Positions 1-8,181 of a stretch of DNA of 64,000 nucleotides are shown here, in pieces. Both the position numbers and the translations under genes were made by a program. Position 1 is the stretch's first letter, and every line of letters begins with the position of its first letter. Source of the stretch: Paracoccus zhejiangensis (GTDB taxonomy: Bacteria > Pseudomonadota > Alphaproteobacteria > Rhodobacterales > Rhodobacteraceae); NCBI RefSeq assembly GCF_002847445.1, contig NZ_CP025430.1, positions 1,736,001 through 1,800,000 of the forward strand. The letters are read 5' to 3'. The notes beneath the pieces were generated by a model, which worked only from the letters and a program-made list of their open reading frames with translations, had not been told where the DNA came from and did not search any database.

Positions 1-907
1 GCTGCGCCGCGCGGGCGAAACCGCGTGCCACCGCCTCGAACGGGTTCAGCCGCGCGGTGTCCTTCATCCGGTTGATCTTGGGTGGCAAGGGCGGCACCAG
101 CCCCAGGGGCGGCAAGAAGGGGATGGCCGAGGGGATGGGAATCGGGATCGGCGCCTTGGTCTGCGGGTTCTGGATGAACACGATGGGGATCTCGAATTCG
201 GACTTGTCGAACGAGAAGGACAGCTCGTCGCAATTGGTGGCAAAGCCGCTGTCGACGGTCAGCGCCGGCTGCACCTCGCCGATGCGAATCTCGGGACCCC
301 AATAGGCAAAGCTGGTCGCGGGCGCAGGTCCGGGCTTCAGGAAGAAGGTATAGCCCGCCTCGGCCGCCAAGGCCCGGATATAGGCCAGATCGCTGTCCTG
401 ATGCCGGGGGATCTTCTCGGTCGGCAAAGGCGCGCTTTCCATGCTGGGGATCACCTGCGGGATCACCCCCAGCCACGCATATTTCGCCAGCACCAGCGCC
501 ACCCGGGCAAAGGGCGGCATGGCCGGATAGGGCAGGCCCGAGAAGTCGAAGGTCTCCATCGTCGCGGTCAGGTCCTTGCCCTTCACCGACAGCGTGGCGG
601 GCGCGCCGCCCGCGCCGGGGGCGAGATCGGCCTTGGTGACGACGCCGTTCATCAGCGAGATGGCCTGCCCGTTCATCGTCGCCACCAGCGCCACCCTGAG
701 GATCGGCAACGCCGCACCGCCCGCCAGCAGGAACAGCGTGTTCAGCGGAGAGTTTTTCTCCAGCGCGAAGACCAGTTCGAACCCCGATTGCACCTCGCCC
801 GAGTTCTCCTCGATCTTCACCGATTGCAGCGCCTCGATCACCGCGCGGGGCGCGGGAAGCGGGACGCCGGGTCCGAAAAGGACGGTGAGGTCGATGCCCT
901 TTATCAT
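1..907 (-). CDS. eCIS baseplate hub / late-control-D (VgrG-like) protein, C-terminus beyond the window
   Basis: The frame opens with ATG at 907, which shares a base with the stop of the preceding gene (TGATG), behind a GGAGGAG ribosome site. It stays open to base 1, giving about 302 residues. The protein begins MIKGIDLTVLFGPGVP. A stretch near residues 100-130 (LSVKGKDLTATMETFDF) and later HQDSDLAYIRALAAEAGYTFFL resemble the gpD/gp27-like hub fold of phage late control D and Afp8/Pvc8-type proteins, where one module recognises a minor tail component and the protein is loaded 'layer by layer'. A Pro/Ile-rich stretch (QTKAPIPIPIPSAIPFLPPLG) near residue 250 probably links to the next domain. 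The position directly after the LysM and tube-protein genes fits a hub or spike subunit. Family assignment is inferred from motif style and context. The missing part would show whether a spike domain follows. Confidence 0.75.
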   Translation of the reverse strand, partial: MIKGIDLTVLFGPGVPLPAPRAVIEALQSVKIEENSGEVQSGFELVFALEKNSPLNTLFLLAGGAALPILRVALVATMNGQAISLMNGVVTKADLAPGAGGAPATLSVKGKDLTATMETFDFSGLPYPAMPPFARVALVLAKYAWLGVIPQVIPSMESAPLPTEKIPRHQDSDLAYIRALAAEAGYTFFLKPGPAPATSFAYWGPEIRIGEVQPALTVDSGFATNCDELSFSFDKSEFEIPIVFIQNPQTKAPIPIPIPSAIPFLPPLGLVPPLPPKINRMKDTARLNPFEAVARGFARAAQ

Positions 908-1266
908 CACTCCTCCTCGGGCGCGGGGACGCCGGCGGGCAGGGTCAGGCGCAGCTCGGTTCCGGCGGCGGCCAGATCCTCGGGCCAGAGCGCGCGGTTG
1001 GCGTCGCAGATGAGCCAGAAGGCCTCGGGGTTGCCGATGGTCTCTGCCGCGATCTGGTCCAGCCGCTCGCCCTCGGCCAGCTGCCGCCAGCCGATGGTGG
1101 CAAAGACCTCGGGCGGTGGGGCGAAGCGGCGGGCGAGATAGGGAAACTGCCGCCCGTCGGGGGCGGTGAAGCTGCGTGTCGGGATGCCGTGATAGCGGCT
1201 GTCGGCGGGGAAATCCGTGGCCTCGACCACGCCCGCCTCGTACATCGCCTGGATCGGGTTCTTCAC
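907..1266 (-). CDS. LysM-like eCIS baseplate protein (119 aa)
   Basis: This small protein of 119 residues looks like the LysM-type part of Afp7/Pvc7 proteins or the phage tail protein gpX. The segment LAEGERLDQIAAETIGNPEAFWLICDANRAL has the LysM pattern: 'geTLdeIA', then a short helix, then 'W.I.daN...'. Such proteins usually sit at the hub between the inner tube and the spike rather than binding a cell wall. It starts at ATG 1266, overlapping the upstream stop by 4 bp, and its own stop overlaps the hub gene start by one base, so translation is probably coupled. In many eCIS loci the tube-type and LysM domains are fused; here they are separate genes. The acidic tail ends PAPEEE. Confidence 0.75.
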   Translation of the reverse strand: MKNPIQAMYEAGVVEATDFPADSRYHGIPTRSFTAPDGRQFPYLARRFAPPPEVFATIGWRQLAEGERLDQIAAETIGNPEAFWLICDANRALWPEDLAAAGTELRLTLPAGVPAPEEE

Positions 1267-1919
1267 CGCAAACCTCCCGCGCCAAGCGCATCCAGCGTGC
1301 CGGCCTGCGCCTTGGCGGCCAGTTGCTCCTTGGCCTGCAGATAGGCCATGAACAGTCCCGAGCCGCGATGGGTGAAGCCCAGATCATCGACCGAGAGCAC
1401 CTTCATCGACAAGGACAGCTTGGCCCGGATCGGGTTCAGGTTCGGGTCAAAGAACTCCTCGGTGATCTGCAGACTGTCGAGCCGGACCGGCACGATTCGC
1501 TGCGCCGACCAGACGAACAGGGCCAAGGGCGTCTCGGCCGGGGTGATCTCGAAGCTGCCCGCCGCCCCCTGCGCCTTCTGCCGTTCAAGCTGGGCTGACG
1601 TAGGGTAAAGCAGCGTCTCCAGCGCCGCCAGTGCCGGAAAAATGCCCAGCCGCGCGGCATCGGGATTGCGGTCGGGAAATTCCAGCTGGTCGGTGGCGTC
1701 GATCACCGCATCGAGGCTGATCGTCTCGCTGGCCGGCCCGGTCAGGCGCAGGGCCTGCGAGCGGTTCTGGCCGTCGGCGATGGCCTGCGCCTTGACCTCG
1801 CGGGTCAGCGTCTCGGGCGCGTATTGCAGCGCGATGATGCGGCTGACCGCGCCCGTATCCGGCGCCATCAGCACAAGGCCGGCACGGATCAGTCTGGGAG
1901 AGGAGGACAACCCGCTCAT
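1263..1919 (-). CDS. contractile injection system tube-type protein (Afp7 N-terminal domain like)
   Basis: The protein has about 218 residues. I chose ATG 1919, which lies about 5 nt from a GAGG ribosome site; ATG 1922 and GTG 1925 are in the same frame and also possible. The sequence IIALQYAPETLTREVKAQ followed by GPASETISLDAVIDATDQLE is typical of the N-terminal domain of CIS tube/LysM proteins (Afp7/Pvc7 family), which form the adaptor ring where the inner tube meets the spike hub. The middle carries a conserved-looking stretch, PLALFVWSAQRIVPVRLDSL, then ITEEFFDPNLNPIRAKLSLSM. It overlaps the downstream LysM gene by 4 bp and follows the DUF4157 gene almost without a gap. The role comes from family knowledge and position. 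Confidence 0.75.
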   Translation of the reverse strand: MSGLSSSPRLIRAGLVLMAPDTGAVSRIIALQYAPETLTREVKAQAIADGQNRSQALRLTGPASETISLDAVIDATDQLEFPDRNPDAARLGIFPALAALETLLYPTSAQLERQKAQGAAGSFEITPAETPLALFVWSAQRIVPVRLDSLQITEEFFDPNLNPIRAKLSLSMKVLSVDDLGFTHRGSGLFMAYLQAKEQLAAKAQAGTLDALGAGGLR

Positions 1920-1926
1920 CATCACC

Positions 1927-3351
1927 TCATGGCGTCGGATCGCCCGGCTTGCGGACGCACATGGTGGTCACCTTGCCCTTCTCGGCATTGCTGGTGTCGA
2001 TAGACTTGCCGGCGCAATCGGTGCGCAATTCCGAGATCCGGACCATCGTCTTGATATAGGCGGTGATGGCATTGCTGAAATTGGTTGCATGGGTGCTGAA
2101 GGTTGCGACCGCCTGCCCGGTCTTGCCGGCGAAGACCGGATAGGGGTTGTTCTGCAGATGGGTGATGAAATCCCGGCCATGCTCGCCCTCGTGAAAGCCG
2201 AGGGTGCTGGTCCCGCTCGAGGCCTTGTCCTCGGTGGTGGTGCCGCGGCCATAGCCCGAGGTGCCGCCAGTGCTTGCCCCCGGACCATAGGTGGTCTGGA
2301 TGCTCATCGAGAAGACATCCTGATTGAAGGTAAAGCTGCTGATCGTGCCGCGCGGTGAGAGCACCCAGTCAACGAAATTCATGCCCGCCGGCAGCGGCGA
2401 AAGGTTGATGTCGGTCTTGGCGCCGTTGGCCATGGCCGGGTCGGATGAGGTGGTGTCGGGAAGGATCGTCAGGTTGACCGTGCCGATCTTCGTCGTCGCT
2501 TCGCCGGTGGCGGCGACCCCGGCGCGGAACGGCACCGGCGAGGAAATCCCCGGCACGGTCTTCCATTCGGGCACCGGCACGCCCAGCACGGTCGCGGCGC
2601 ATTCCGCCTTGGCGATGTCGTCAAAGCCCATGACCTTCTGGCACTCCATCAGCGCCCGCGCCTCGGCATAGGTCATGATCAGCCTGCCGGGTTGTTTCTG
2701 TCCGCCGCCCGGTCCCGCCATGCCGAAGCCCTGATCGACCGAGCCTTCAAAGGGCTGGTCGGCCAGCAAATCGATTGGCAAGCGCCGCAGGGTTGCCCCG
2801 GATTGCTGCAGCGTATGGGTCAGCTCGTGCGCCATCAGCTGGCGCCCCTCGCGGGTGGCGGGGGCGAACTCGCCGGCGCCGAAGGCGATGTGGTTTTTCA
2901 GCGTATAGGCCCGCGCGCCGATCGCCCGCGCCGCCTGCCCCGCCGCCGCATCGGTGTGCAGCCGGACATGGCCGAAATCGCGGCCAAAGCGCGGCTCGAA
3001 AAAACCGCGCTCGGCGGGCGACAGCGGCCTGCCGCCCTGCGCCACCGCCCCGGCAGCGGCGGGGGCTGCGGACTGATGTGGTGTAGCGATGGCCTTGGGT
3101 TGAAGCGCCGGGCCGACGCCATGGTTCAGCGCGGGCGCCGGCCGCCCGGCCACCACGGCCTCGGCCATGGCATCGGCCTCGCGCTCAAACGGATCATCGA
3201 CCGGACCGATCGCCAGACGGGGCTGCACCCCGGCGGCCTTGGCGGCGCAGTCGGGGCAGAGATCATCGCTCGCGGTCTTGGCGTGACAGGCGCAGGACCG
3301 GCGGATCACGGCGGGGCTGGTGTCAGCTGTAACGGCGGCATGAGCCCTCAT
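1927..3351 (-). CDS. DUF4157 eCIS-associated protein with a second HExxH motif (candidate cargo)
   Basis: The protein has 474 residues. Residues about 20-36 hold paired cysteines (CACH, CPDC). Residues 50-62 (PVDDPFEREADAMAE) and 111-185 form a DUF4157 domain ending in a zinc-protease-like HELTH at 175-179. DUF4157 is strongly associated with eCIS loci and often heads their toxins. The C-terminal half has a second metalloprotease-like motif, HEGEH at 387-391, followed by GRDFITHL, somewhat like predicted secreted zinc proteases of the DUF922 type. Two HExxH motifs in different domains suggest either a particle-associated protease or an effector with a protease warhead. The start ATG 3351 overlaps the stop of the 77-aa gene (ATGA), so it is translationally coupled inside the structural operon. 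Catalysis is inference. Confidence 0.8.
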   Translation of the reverse strand: MRAHAAVTADTSPAVIRRSCACHAKTASDDLCPDCAAKAAGVQPRLAIGPVDDPFEREADAMAEAVVAGRPAPALNHGVGPALQPKAIATPHQSAAPAAAGAVAQGGRPLSPAERGFFEPRFGRDFGHVRLHTDAAAGQAARAIGARAYTLKNHIAFGAGEFAPATREGRQLMAHELTHTLQQSGATLRRLPIDLLADQPFEGSVDQGFGMAGPGGGQKQPGRLIMTYAEARALMECQKVMGFDDIAKAECAATVLGVPVPEWKTVPGISSPVPFRAGVAATGEATTKIGTVNLTILPDTTSSDPAMANGAKTDINLSPLPAGMNFVDWVLSPRGTISSFTFNQDVFSMSIQTTYGPGASTGGTSGYGRGTTTEDKASSGTSTLGFHEGEHGRDFITHLQNNPYPVFAGKTGQAVATFSTHATNFSNAITAYIKTMVRISELRTDCAGKSIDTSNAEKGKVTTMCVRKPGDPTP

Positions 3352-3581
3352 GGCGTCACCGCCGTGGCCACAGCCGCCGCTACCTGCGCGGTCAGCGGCC
3401 CGCCGCCTTTCTGCAGGGTGGCGGAGACGAGCGGACGCGCGCGACCCGCGCCAAAGGCCCCTGCCCCGCCCGTCACAGCCGTCCGTGTCAGTTCGGCCCT
3501 GATCGCCCGTTCCAGCGCGGCGCGGTCAAGCCCCGGCCCATCAGTCACGATCCGGTCGATGCGAAGCGTGATCCGCGTCAT
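3348..3581 (-). CDS. small eCIS operon protein (77 aa), function unknown
   Basis: A 77-residue protein, MTRITLRIDRIVTDGPGLD..., in ATGA-type overlap with both the AAA+ ATPase gene upstream and the DUF4157 gene downstream. That is good evidence it is real. The first 12 residues alternate like a beta strand (TRITLRIDRIV). This is followed by an amphipathic helix (LDRAALERAIRAELTR) and a Gly/Ala-rich tail. No transmembrane segment or signal peptide is visible. A short protein at this place, between the ATPase and the DUF4157 gene, could be a chaperone or adaptor for loading the DUF4157 protein, but that is speculation. I do not recognise a named family. Confidence 0.65.
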   Translation of the reverse strand: MTRITLRIDRIVTDGPGLDRAALERAIRAELTRTAVTGGAGAFGAGRARPLVSATLQKGGGPLTAQVAAAVATAVTP

Positions 3582-5458
3582 CTGAACACCCCCTGTTCGG
3601 CGGCGGTGAAGGGTTTTTCCAGCTTGGCATATTCCCGCCGCGCCGCGCGCTGGACATGCCGCATGGTGACGGGTTGATCCTCGCCCGCCGCCAGATAGGC
3701 CGCATTCAGCGCGACCGAGCGGATCGAGCCGCCCGACAGGTTCAGCCGGGCCAGCGCCGCCGGATCAAGGCCCGCAGTCGGCGTCTCGGGCGGGAACACC
3801 CCCTGCCAGATCGCCGCCCGCGCCTCGACATCGGGGAAGGGAAAGCTGACCACATGGCGCAGCCGGCGCAGGAAGGCCGGGTCCAGCGCCGATTTCTGGT
3901 TCGTCGTCAGGATCGCCAGCCCGCGATAGGCCTCCATCTTCTGCAGCAGGTAACTGACCTCGACATTGGCATAGCGGTCATGGCTGTCCTTGACCTCGGA
4001 GCGCTTGCCGAAAAGCGCATCGGCCTCGTCGAAAAGCAGGATCGCCCCACTGGCCTCCGCGGCGTCGAAGATGCGGGCAAGGTTCTTCTCGGTCTCGCCG
4101 ATATACTTGCTGACCACCTGGCTCAGGTCGATGCGATAGAGGTCCAGTGACAGCTCTCCCGCCAGCACCTCGGCGGCCAGCGTCTTGCCGGTGCCCGATG
4201 GCCCGGCGAACAGCACCGCCGTACCCAGCCCCCGCGCGCCCTTCGCCGCCCAGCCCCAGTCCTGATTGACCCGCCATTGCTGGCCGAGATGCCGGGCGAG
4301 GTCCTTCAGCGTCTCGATCTGATCGGCGGGCAGCACCAGATCGGCCCAGACCGCACGGCTGTCGATGCGCGTGGCCAGCCCGTCCAGCGCCCGCCGCCCC
4401 TGCCGCCGTGCCGACTGCCAGAGGCTCGAACCGAAATCCGCGTCCGCCCCGGCCTCGGCGACGGCGGCGGCGATCCCCCCGGCATCCAGTGCAAATTGCG
4501 TGGCGAGCCGCGAGAGATCGGCATTCTCGGCATTGTCCCCCAGCGCCTGCCGCCACAGCGCGGCGCGGGCCGGGACGGCGGGCGGATCGAGGTCCAACCG
4601 CAGGCGCGGGTCACGGTCGGGGGGCAATGGGTCATCGGCAGAAATAAGCGTCGGGCCGGTGATCTGGTCGGCCAGTCGCGCGGCGGCGCGACCCTGATCC
4701 GGCCCGGCCTCGATCAGCAGAACGGCACCCGACAGCGCCAGTTCCCGGTCGAGCAGGGTTGCCAACGCCTCGCGCCCAGCCAGGTCATCGGCGCTGACCA
4801 GAAGCGCCAGCACCCCCAGCCGCGCCGCCGCCTCGGCCAAGGCCACGCGCTTGCCCGCCCGGTCGCGACCACCGAGCAAGAGGACGGGCGGCAGCGTTTC
4901 CCCGGCCCAAGCCACCACGATCCGTTCCGCCAGATCGGCCACTGCCCCTTCGGCGGGCAGGCTGGCGGGGGGCAGCACGCGCAAAAGCCCGTCGAGCCGC
5001 GGGTCGAGATAGCTGCTGCCCAGAAGGAAATGCAGGATGCGCTCGTCGATCCGCAGCGGGCGTTGGCGCAGCGGTCCATTGCCAAAGCTGTCGATCAGCC
5101 GCCAGCGGCGCAGCGGCGCGCCCGGTGACAGCATGTCCCAGGCACCGGCACCGAAGATTCGGACGCAGAACTCGGTGTCGATCACCCCCGTCGCCGTCAG
5201 CCCTACCAGCGCCGCGCCGATCCGGGGCGACAGGTCTTGCCCCGCTGCCATTGCCAGCAAGGACTGCTCGCTGCCATCGAGGCCGAAGATGCGGCCCAGC
5301 ATGGTCAGCGCCGAGACCTCGGGCATCGGACCGAAACCCCGCGCCTCATCCGAGGCCGGCGCCTCCAGATGCAGGGCGATCTGGTCAAGCACCTCGTCCA
5401 GACCCTGGCGCTGCAGGGCAAGGCGGATCTCGGGCGTTTGCTTGATGCCGGCGGTCAT
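3578..5458 (-). CDS. eCIS AAA+ ATPase (Afp15/Pvc15-like)
   Basis: The protein has 626 residues. The C-terminal half is a complete AAA+ module: Walker A GPSGTGKT near residues 418-425, Walker B ILLFDEAD near 469-476, sensor-1 ILTTNQ and an arginine-rich LRRLRHVVSF segment. The N-terminal half resembles the helical plus degenerate AAA-like region of Afp15-type proteins; its P-loop (GGRDRAGKR) is imperfect and probably not catalytic. In Afp/PVC-type particles such ATPases are needed for particle assembly or stability, or cargo loading, and are not part of the mature tube. It starts at ATG 5458, overlapping the DUF4255 stop by 4 bp, and its stop overlaps the 77-aa gene. The family call is firm from the motifs and locus. 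Confidence 0.9.
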   Translation of the reverse strand: MTAGIKQTPEIRLALQRQGLDEVLDQIALHLEAPASDEARGFGPMPEVSALTMLGRIFGLDGSEQSLLAMAAGQDLSPRIGAALVGLTATGVIDTEFCVRIFGAGAWDMLSPGAPLRRWRLIDSFGNGPLRQRPLRIDERILHFLLGSSYLDPRLDGLLRVLPPASLPAEGAVADLAERIVVAWAGETLPPVLLLGGRDRAGKRVALAEAAARLGVLALLVSADDLAGREALATLLDRELALSGAVLLIEAGPDQGRAAARLADQITGPTLISADDPLPPDRDPRLRLDLDPPAVPARAALWRQALGDNAENADLSRLATQFALDAGGIAAAVAEAGADADFGSSLWQSARRQGRRALDGLATRIDSRAVWADLVLPADQIETLKDLARHLGQQWRVNQDWGWAAKGARGLGTAVLFAGPSGTGKTLAAEVLAGELSLDLYRIDLSQVVSKYIGETEKNLARIFDAAEASGAILLFDEADALFGKRSEVKDSHDRYANVEVSYLLQKMEAYRGLAILTTNQKSALDPAFLRRLRHVVSFPFPDVEARAAIWQGVFPPETPTAGLDPAALARLNLSGGSIRSVALNAAYLAAGEDQPVTMRHVQRAARREYAKLEKPFTAAEQGVFR

Positions 5459-6795
5459 GGGATGGTCACCGTGATGAGCCGGGGCGGCGTGGCGGACAGG
5501 TCGATCACCGGGCTGTCGATGCCATCGACGCGCAGTCGCACCGGCACCTCGCTGCCCGAGGCCAGCCCGTCGAAATGCGCGCTGGCTGTGGTGATCGGCG
5601 CGGCGGGCGTAGACAGCACCGCCATGGCCTGCCCGGCAAGGATCGCAAGGCTCTGCCCCGCCCGGATCGGCGGGGCGCAGGTCAGGGTCAGGTCCACCCC
5701 CGGCGCGGCGGCGACGACCGAAGGCGTCGAGGCCGGTGCCAGCGCCAGCGGCAGCGCGTTCGAGACCATCTCGCGCCCGCCCGGCTGGCGGATCAGCACA
5801 TCGACCAGATAGGGCCCGACCCGCCAGCTTGCCGGATCGCTTGCTGTCCCAAGCGCAGGATTGCCCGCGCCAAGCGGCGTGGTGGCGGGCAGCCGAACCA
5901 GCAGGCGGTCAGGCGCCACCGGCATCTCGGGTGCCAGTGCCAGCACTCGCCCGCCGCCCGGTTCCAAGAAGCGGACCGTGACCTCGGCCCCCTGCCCGCC
6001 ATCCAGTTGCAGCCCGGTGATCTCGACCCGCCCGCCAAGGCGCATCACCGGATGGCCGTCACCTGCGCGCGCTGCGGTCATGACCGGCGCCGAGCCGAGC
6101 AGGCTCGGCCGCACCAGCACCCCGGGATCGCGCCCGGTCAGGGGATCAGACAGCCCGCCGCGCGACAGCACCGGCAACGGCACCCGCACCGGCAGCTCGC
6201 GCTCGATCAGCACAAGGCTCACATCATAGGCGACCGAGGTGCGGTAACTGGCCTGAAAGGCGGTCCAGAGCTTGGACATGTCATCCAGCGACAGCGGGCG
6301 CGGGGTGATCTTCAGAAGCTCGATCTGGTCGGCCAGCTCGGAGGCGCGGATCGGGTCGAACTGCTGCGGCAGGATCTGGTCGATGGCGGCGGCGGCCAAC
6401 GCCGCGCGGATGGTCTCGCGGGCAAGGATCGGCTGTTCGTGGAACAGCTGCATCGCATAGCCCAGAAGGATCTCGGCATGAAGCTCCTCGCCCGAGAGCG
6501 CGGTCAGAAGATAGTTCAGGTCGAGCGCCAGGGTCGGCCGCCGCTTCAGCGTGCCGTCGCGCCCCCGCGTCGGCAGGTCGGCATTGCGCAGCGCCGGATT
6601 GGGCGCCACGCCATAGAGGAACAGGTTCAGCTGCGTCGGCTGGTCGCCGGTCTCGGTCACCACCCGGTCGAGCGGCAGCGCGGTGACGGTGAAATCGGCA
6701 CCAAGCGCGGTCGAGACATCGCCGTTGATCAGCGTGTCGTTCAGCAGATCCTTCAAGAGCTGCGTGACGGCGGCGATGGCGAGGACATTGCTCAT
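5455..6795 (-). CDS. DUF4255 protein (eCIS tail terminator/cap, Afp16/Pvc16-like)
   Basis: The protein has 446 residues. The N-terminal 190 residues match the DUF4255/Pvc16 N-terminal domain: MSNVLAIAAVTQLLKDLLND, then QPTQLNLFLYGVAPNPALRN, then RRPTLALDLNYLLTAL and a helix-rich stretch ending WTAFQASYRTSVAYDVSLVLIE. Members cap the distal end of the sheath/tube in Afp and PVC particles. The remaining 250 residues are strand-rich, with repeated Ig-like pieces (GGRVEITGLQLDGGQGAEVTV, VDLTLTCAPPIRAGQSL), so this homologue carries an extended surface-exposed C-terminus that may decorate the cap. ATGA overlaps occur at both ends. The domain call is from family knowledge; the surface role is inferred. 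Confidence 0.9.
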   Translation of the reverse strand: MSNVLAIAAVTQLLKDLLNDTLINGDVSTALGADFTVTALPLDRVVTETGDQPTQLNLFLYGVAPNPALRNADLPTRGRDGTLKRRPTLALDLNYLLTALSGEELHAEILLGYAMQLFHEQPILARETIRAALAAAAIDQILPQQFDPIRASELADQIELLKITPRPLSLDDMSKLWTAFQASYRTSVAYDVSLVLIERELPVRVPLPVLSRGGLSDPLTGRDPGVLVRPSLLGSAPVMTAARAGDGHPVMRLGGRVEITGLQLDGGQGAEVTVRFLEPGGGRVLALAPEMPVAPDRLLVRLPATTPLGAGNPALGTASDPASWRVGPYLVDVLIRQPGGREMVSNALPLALAPASTPSVVAAAPGVDLTLTCAPPIRAGQSLAILAGQAMAVLSTPAAPITTASAHFDGLASGSEVPVRLRVDGIDSPVIDLSATPPRLITVTIP

Positions 6796-7463
6796 CTTCG
6801 CCCCCCGCGCAGGTAATCGGCGAGGCTGGGCAGGCTGGGTTGTTGCGGTGCGCGGGAAGCCGGCCGGGGCGCCGGGGTGTCCGAGCGGATGTCGAGCCGG
6901 CCGATATGGATGGTGATCTCGGGTTCCGGGGCGGCCTCGGTGAGTTGCAGCGGGACGGAATGCGGGTGCGCGGGCGTGTGCTCGACAAGACGGGTGGTGA
7001 TGGCCTGTTCGAGGCGTTCATGGGGCTGGACCGGCAGAAGCGGCGGCGGCGCGGAGCGTATCGGATCGGGTGCGAGGGATGGGGTCACAGTCGAAACGCG
7101 GGGCTCTGCGGCCTCAAGCGGTGCGGCGGGCGCGTGACCGGCGATGGCAGGAGGCTCGGCGGTGGCGGGCTCTGCTGCGGCGACGCGCGGCTGTGATGGG
7201 GCGTGAGCCGGGGGAAGAAGCGGCGCAGGGCGGATTGGCGAGGCGGCGGGTTCTGCGGGTGCGGAAGGGCGGCCTTGTCCCTCTGCCGGGACTTCCTCAG
7301 CCTGCTTTGCGTCAGGAATCTGCGGCGCGACCACCTCGTCGGCGACTTCGCGAAAACCCAGCTCGCCAGCGCCGCCTTCGAACCTCCCCGGCAGGCGTGG
7401 GCGCAGGCCCGGTGTTTCGGCCCCGGTCGCCCGCCCGACCAGCCGCTGTAAAATCCCGCTCAT
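6792..7463 (-). CDS. Pro/Ala-rich eCIS operon protein with conserved C-terminal motif
   Basis: The protein has 223 residues. About residues 60-185 are low-complexity Pro/Ala/Glu-rich sequence with no hydrophobic stretch. The C-terminus is different: EITIHIGRLDIRSDTPAPRP and then PSLPSLADYLRGGRR. A short 'IxIxIGRLDIR ... PSLxDYLR' tail is something I associate with accessory proteins of phage-tail-like loci, probably a binding peptide for a structural partner. The long disordered spacer suggests a tether. It overlaps the zinc-ribbon gene before it and the DUF4255 gene after it (ATGA at both ends). The function is unknown. Its composition differs from the folded structural proteins around it. 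Confidence 0.7.
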   Translation of the reverse strand: MSGILQRLVGRATGAETPGLRPRLPGRFEGGAGELGFREVADEVVAPQIPDAKQAEEVPAEGQGRPSAPAEPAASPIRPAPLLPPAHAPSQPRVAAAEPATAEPPAIAGHAPAAPLEAAEPRVSTVTPSLAPDPIRSAPPPLLPVQPHERLEQAITTRLVEHTPAHPHSVPLQLTEAAPEPEITIHIGRLDIRSDTPAPRPASRAPQQPSLPSLADYLRGGRR

Positions 7464-8134
7464 GGCCCGACTGCCCGTTGCAGGTAGGCCAGCCGCCGCG
7501 CGGGGCTGAGGGCGAGGATGTCACGCTCGGCCCAGCCATAGGCGGCGGCGAGGGTGGCGACCTGACCGATCAGCGCCAAAGCCGAGGTCTCGACCCGCGC
7601 CCAGAGGAAGTGCGGCAGGTCCAGAATCTCGGTCCATTCGCGGGCGCAGGCGGCGCAGGTCAGGCGGATGCACAGCTCGGCGCGTTCGGCGGCCTCGGCG
7701 ATGGCGCGCTCGGCCTCGGCAGCTGCAGTGCCGGTGAGCCCCGGCCCGGCGATGCGGTCACGCAGGCCCGCCGCGACCCGCTCGGGGGAAAGCTCCGCCA
7801 CGGCAGCCAGATCCCGGCTGCTGATCGGGCGCAGCCCCTGCCCCGGCTCGTCAGGCAACAGCGCGGCCAGCGCGCTCGCCTCCAGATCCAGCTCCAACTC
7901 CGCCCCGCAATCCGGACAGCTTGCACGCCCCGCCATGGAGGGGCCGAAACTGCCGCACCAGAGCGCCAGAAGGCGCCGATCCCGCTCGGCCAGCGGCAGG
8001 TCGGCCGGATCGCCTGCGAAAGGCTGGTCATCCTCGGCGGCCCAGAGCATCGCCAGCGCCCGGTCCAGCGGGCTTCGCCCGGCGCCGGTTTCCCATGCGG
8101 CGAGACATCCCGATGCGGACAGGCGCGACGCCAT
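7460..8134 (-). CDS. zinc-ribbon baseplate/hub assembly chaperone-like protein
   Basis: The protein has 224 residues and two CxxC knuckles, C73-x2-C76 (CPDCGAEL) and C160-x2-C163 (CAAC), which together would form a split zinc ribbon. After the second knuckle the C-terminus runs HFLWARVETSALALI and YGWAERDILALSPARRLAYL. This ending resembles T4-type baseplate hub assembly chaperones (gp26/gp51-like) often annotated in eCIS and tail loci. ATG 8134 has an AGAGG site 5 nt upstream, so it can initiate independently even though it sits downstream of a hairpin that follows the tube gene. The helper role is inferred from family resemblance and place. Confidence 0.65.
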   Translation of the reverse strand: MASRLSASGCLAAWETGAGRSPLDRALAMLWAAEDDQPFAGDPADLPLAERDRRLLALWCGSFGPSMAGRASCPDCGAELELDLEASALAALLPDEPGQGLRPISSRDLAAVAELSPERVAAGLRDRIAGPGLTGTAAAEAERAIAEAAERAELCIRLTCAACAREWTEILDLPHFLWARVETSALALIGQVATLAAAYGWAERDILALSPARRLAYLQRAVGP

Positions 8135-8161
8135 GATGGCCTCTTCTTGCTTGGATCAATC

Positions 8162-8181
8162 CGCCGCCCCAACGGGCGGCG
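8162..8181 (-). terminator. GC-rich hairpin directly after the tube gene stop
   Basis: A perfect 8-bp stem (CGCCGCCC / GGGCGGCG) with a 4-nt loop begins on the base after the tube stop codon. No T-tract follows, so it is more likely a partial terminator or 3'-end RNA stabiliser that lowers expression of the assembly genes relative to sheath and tube. Seen directly; the role is inferred. Confidence 0.5.
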
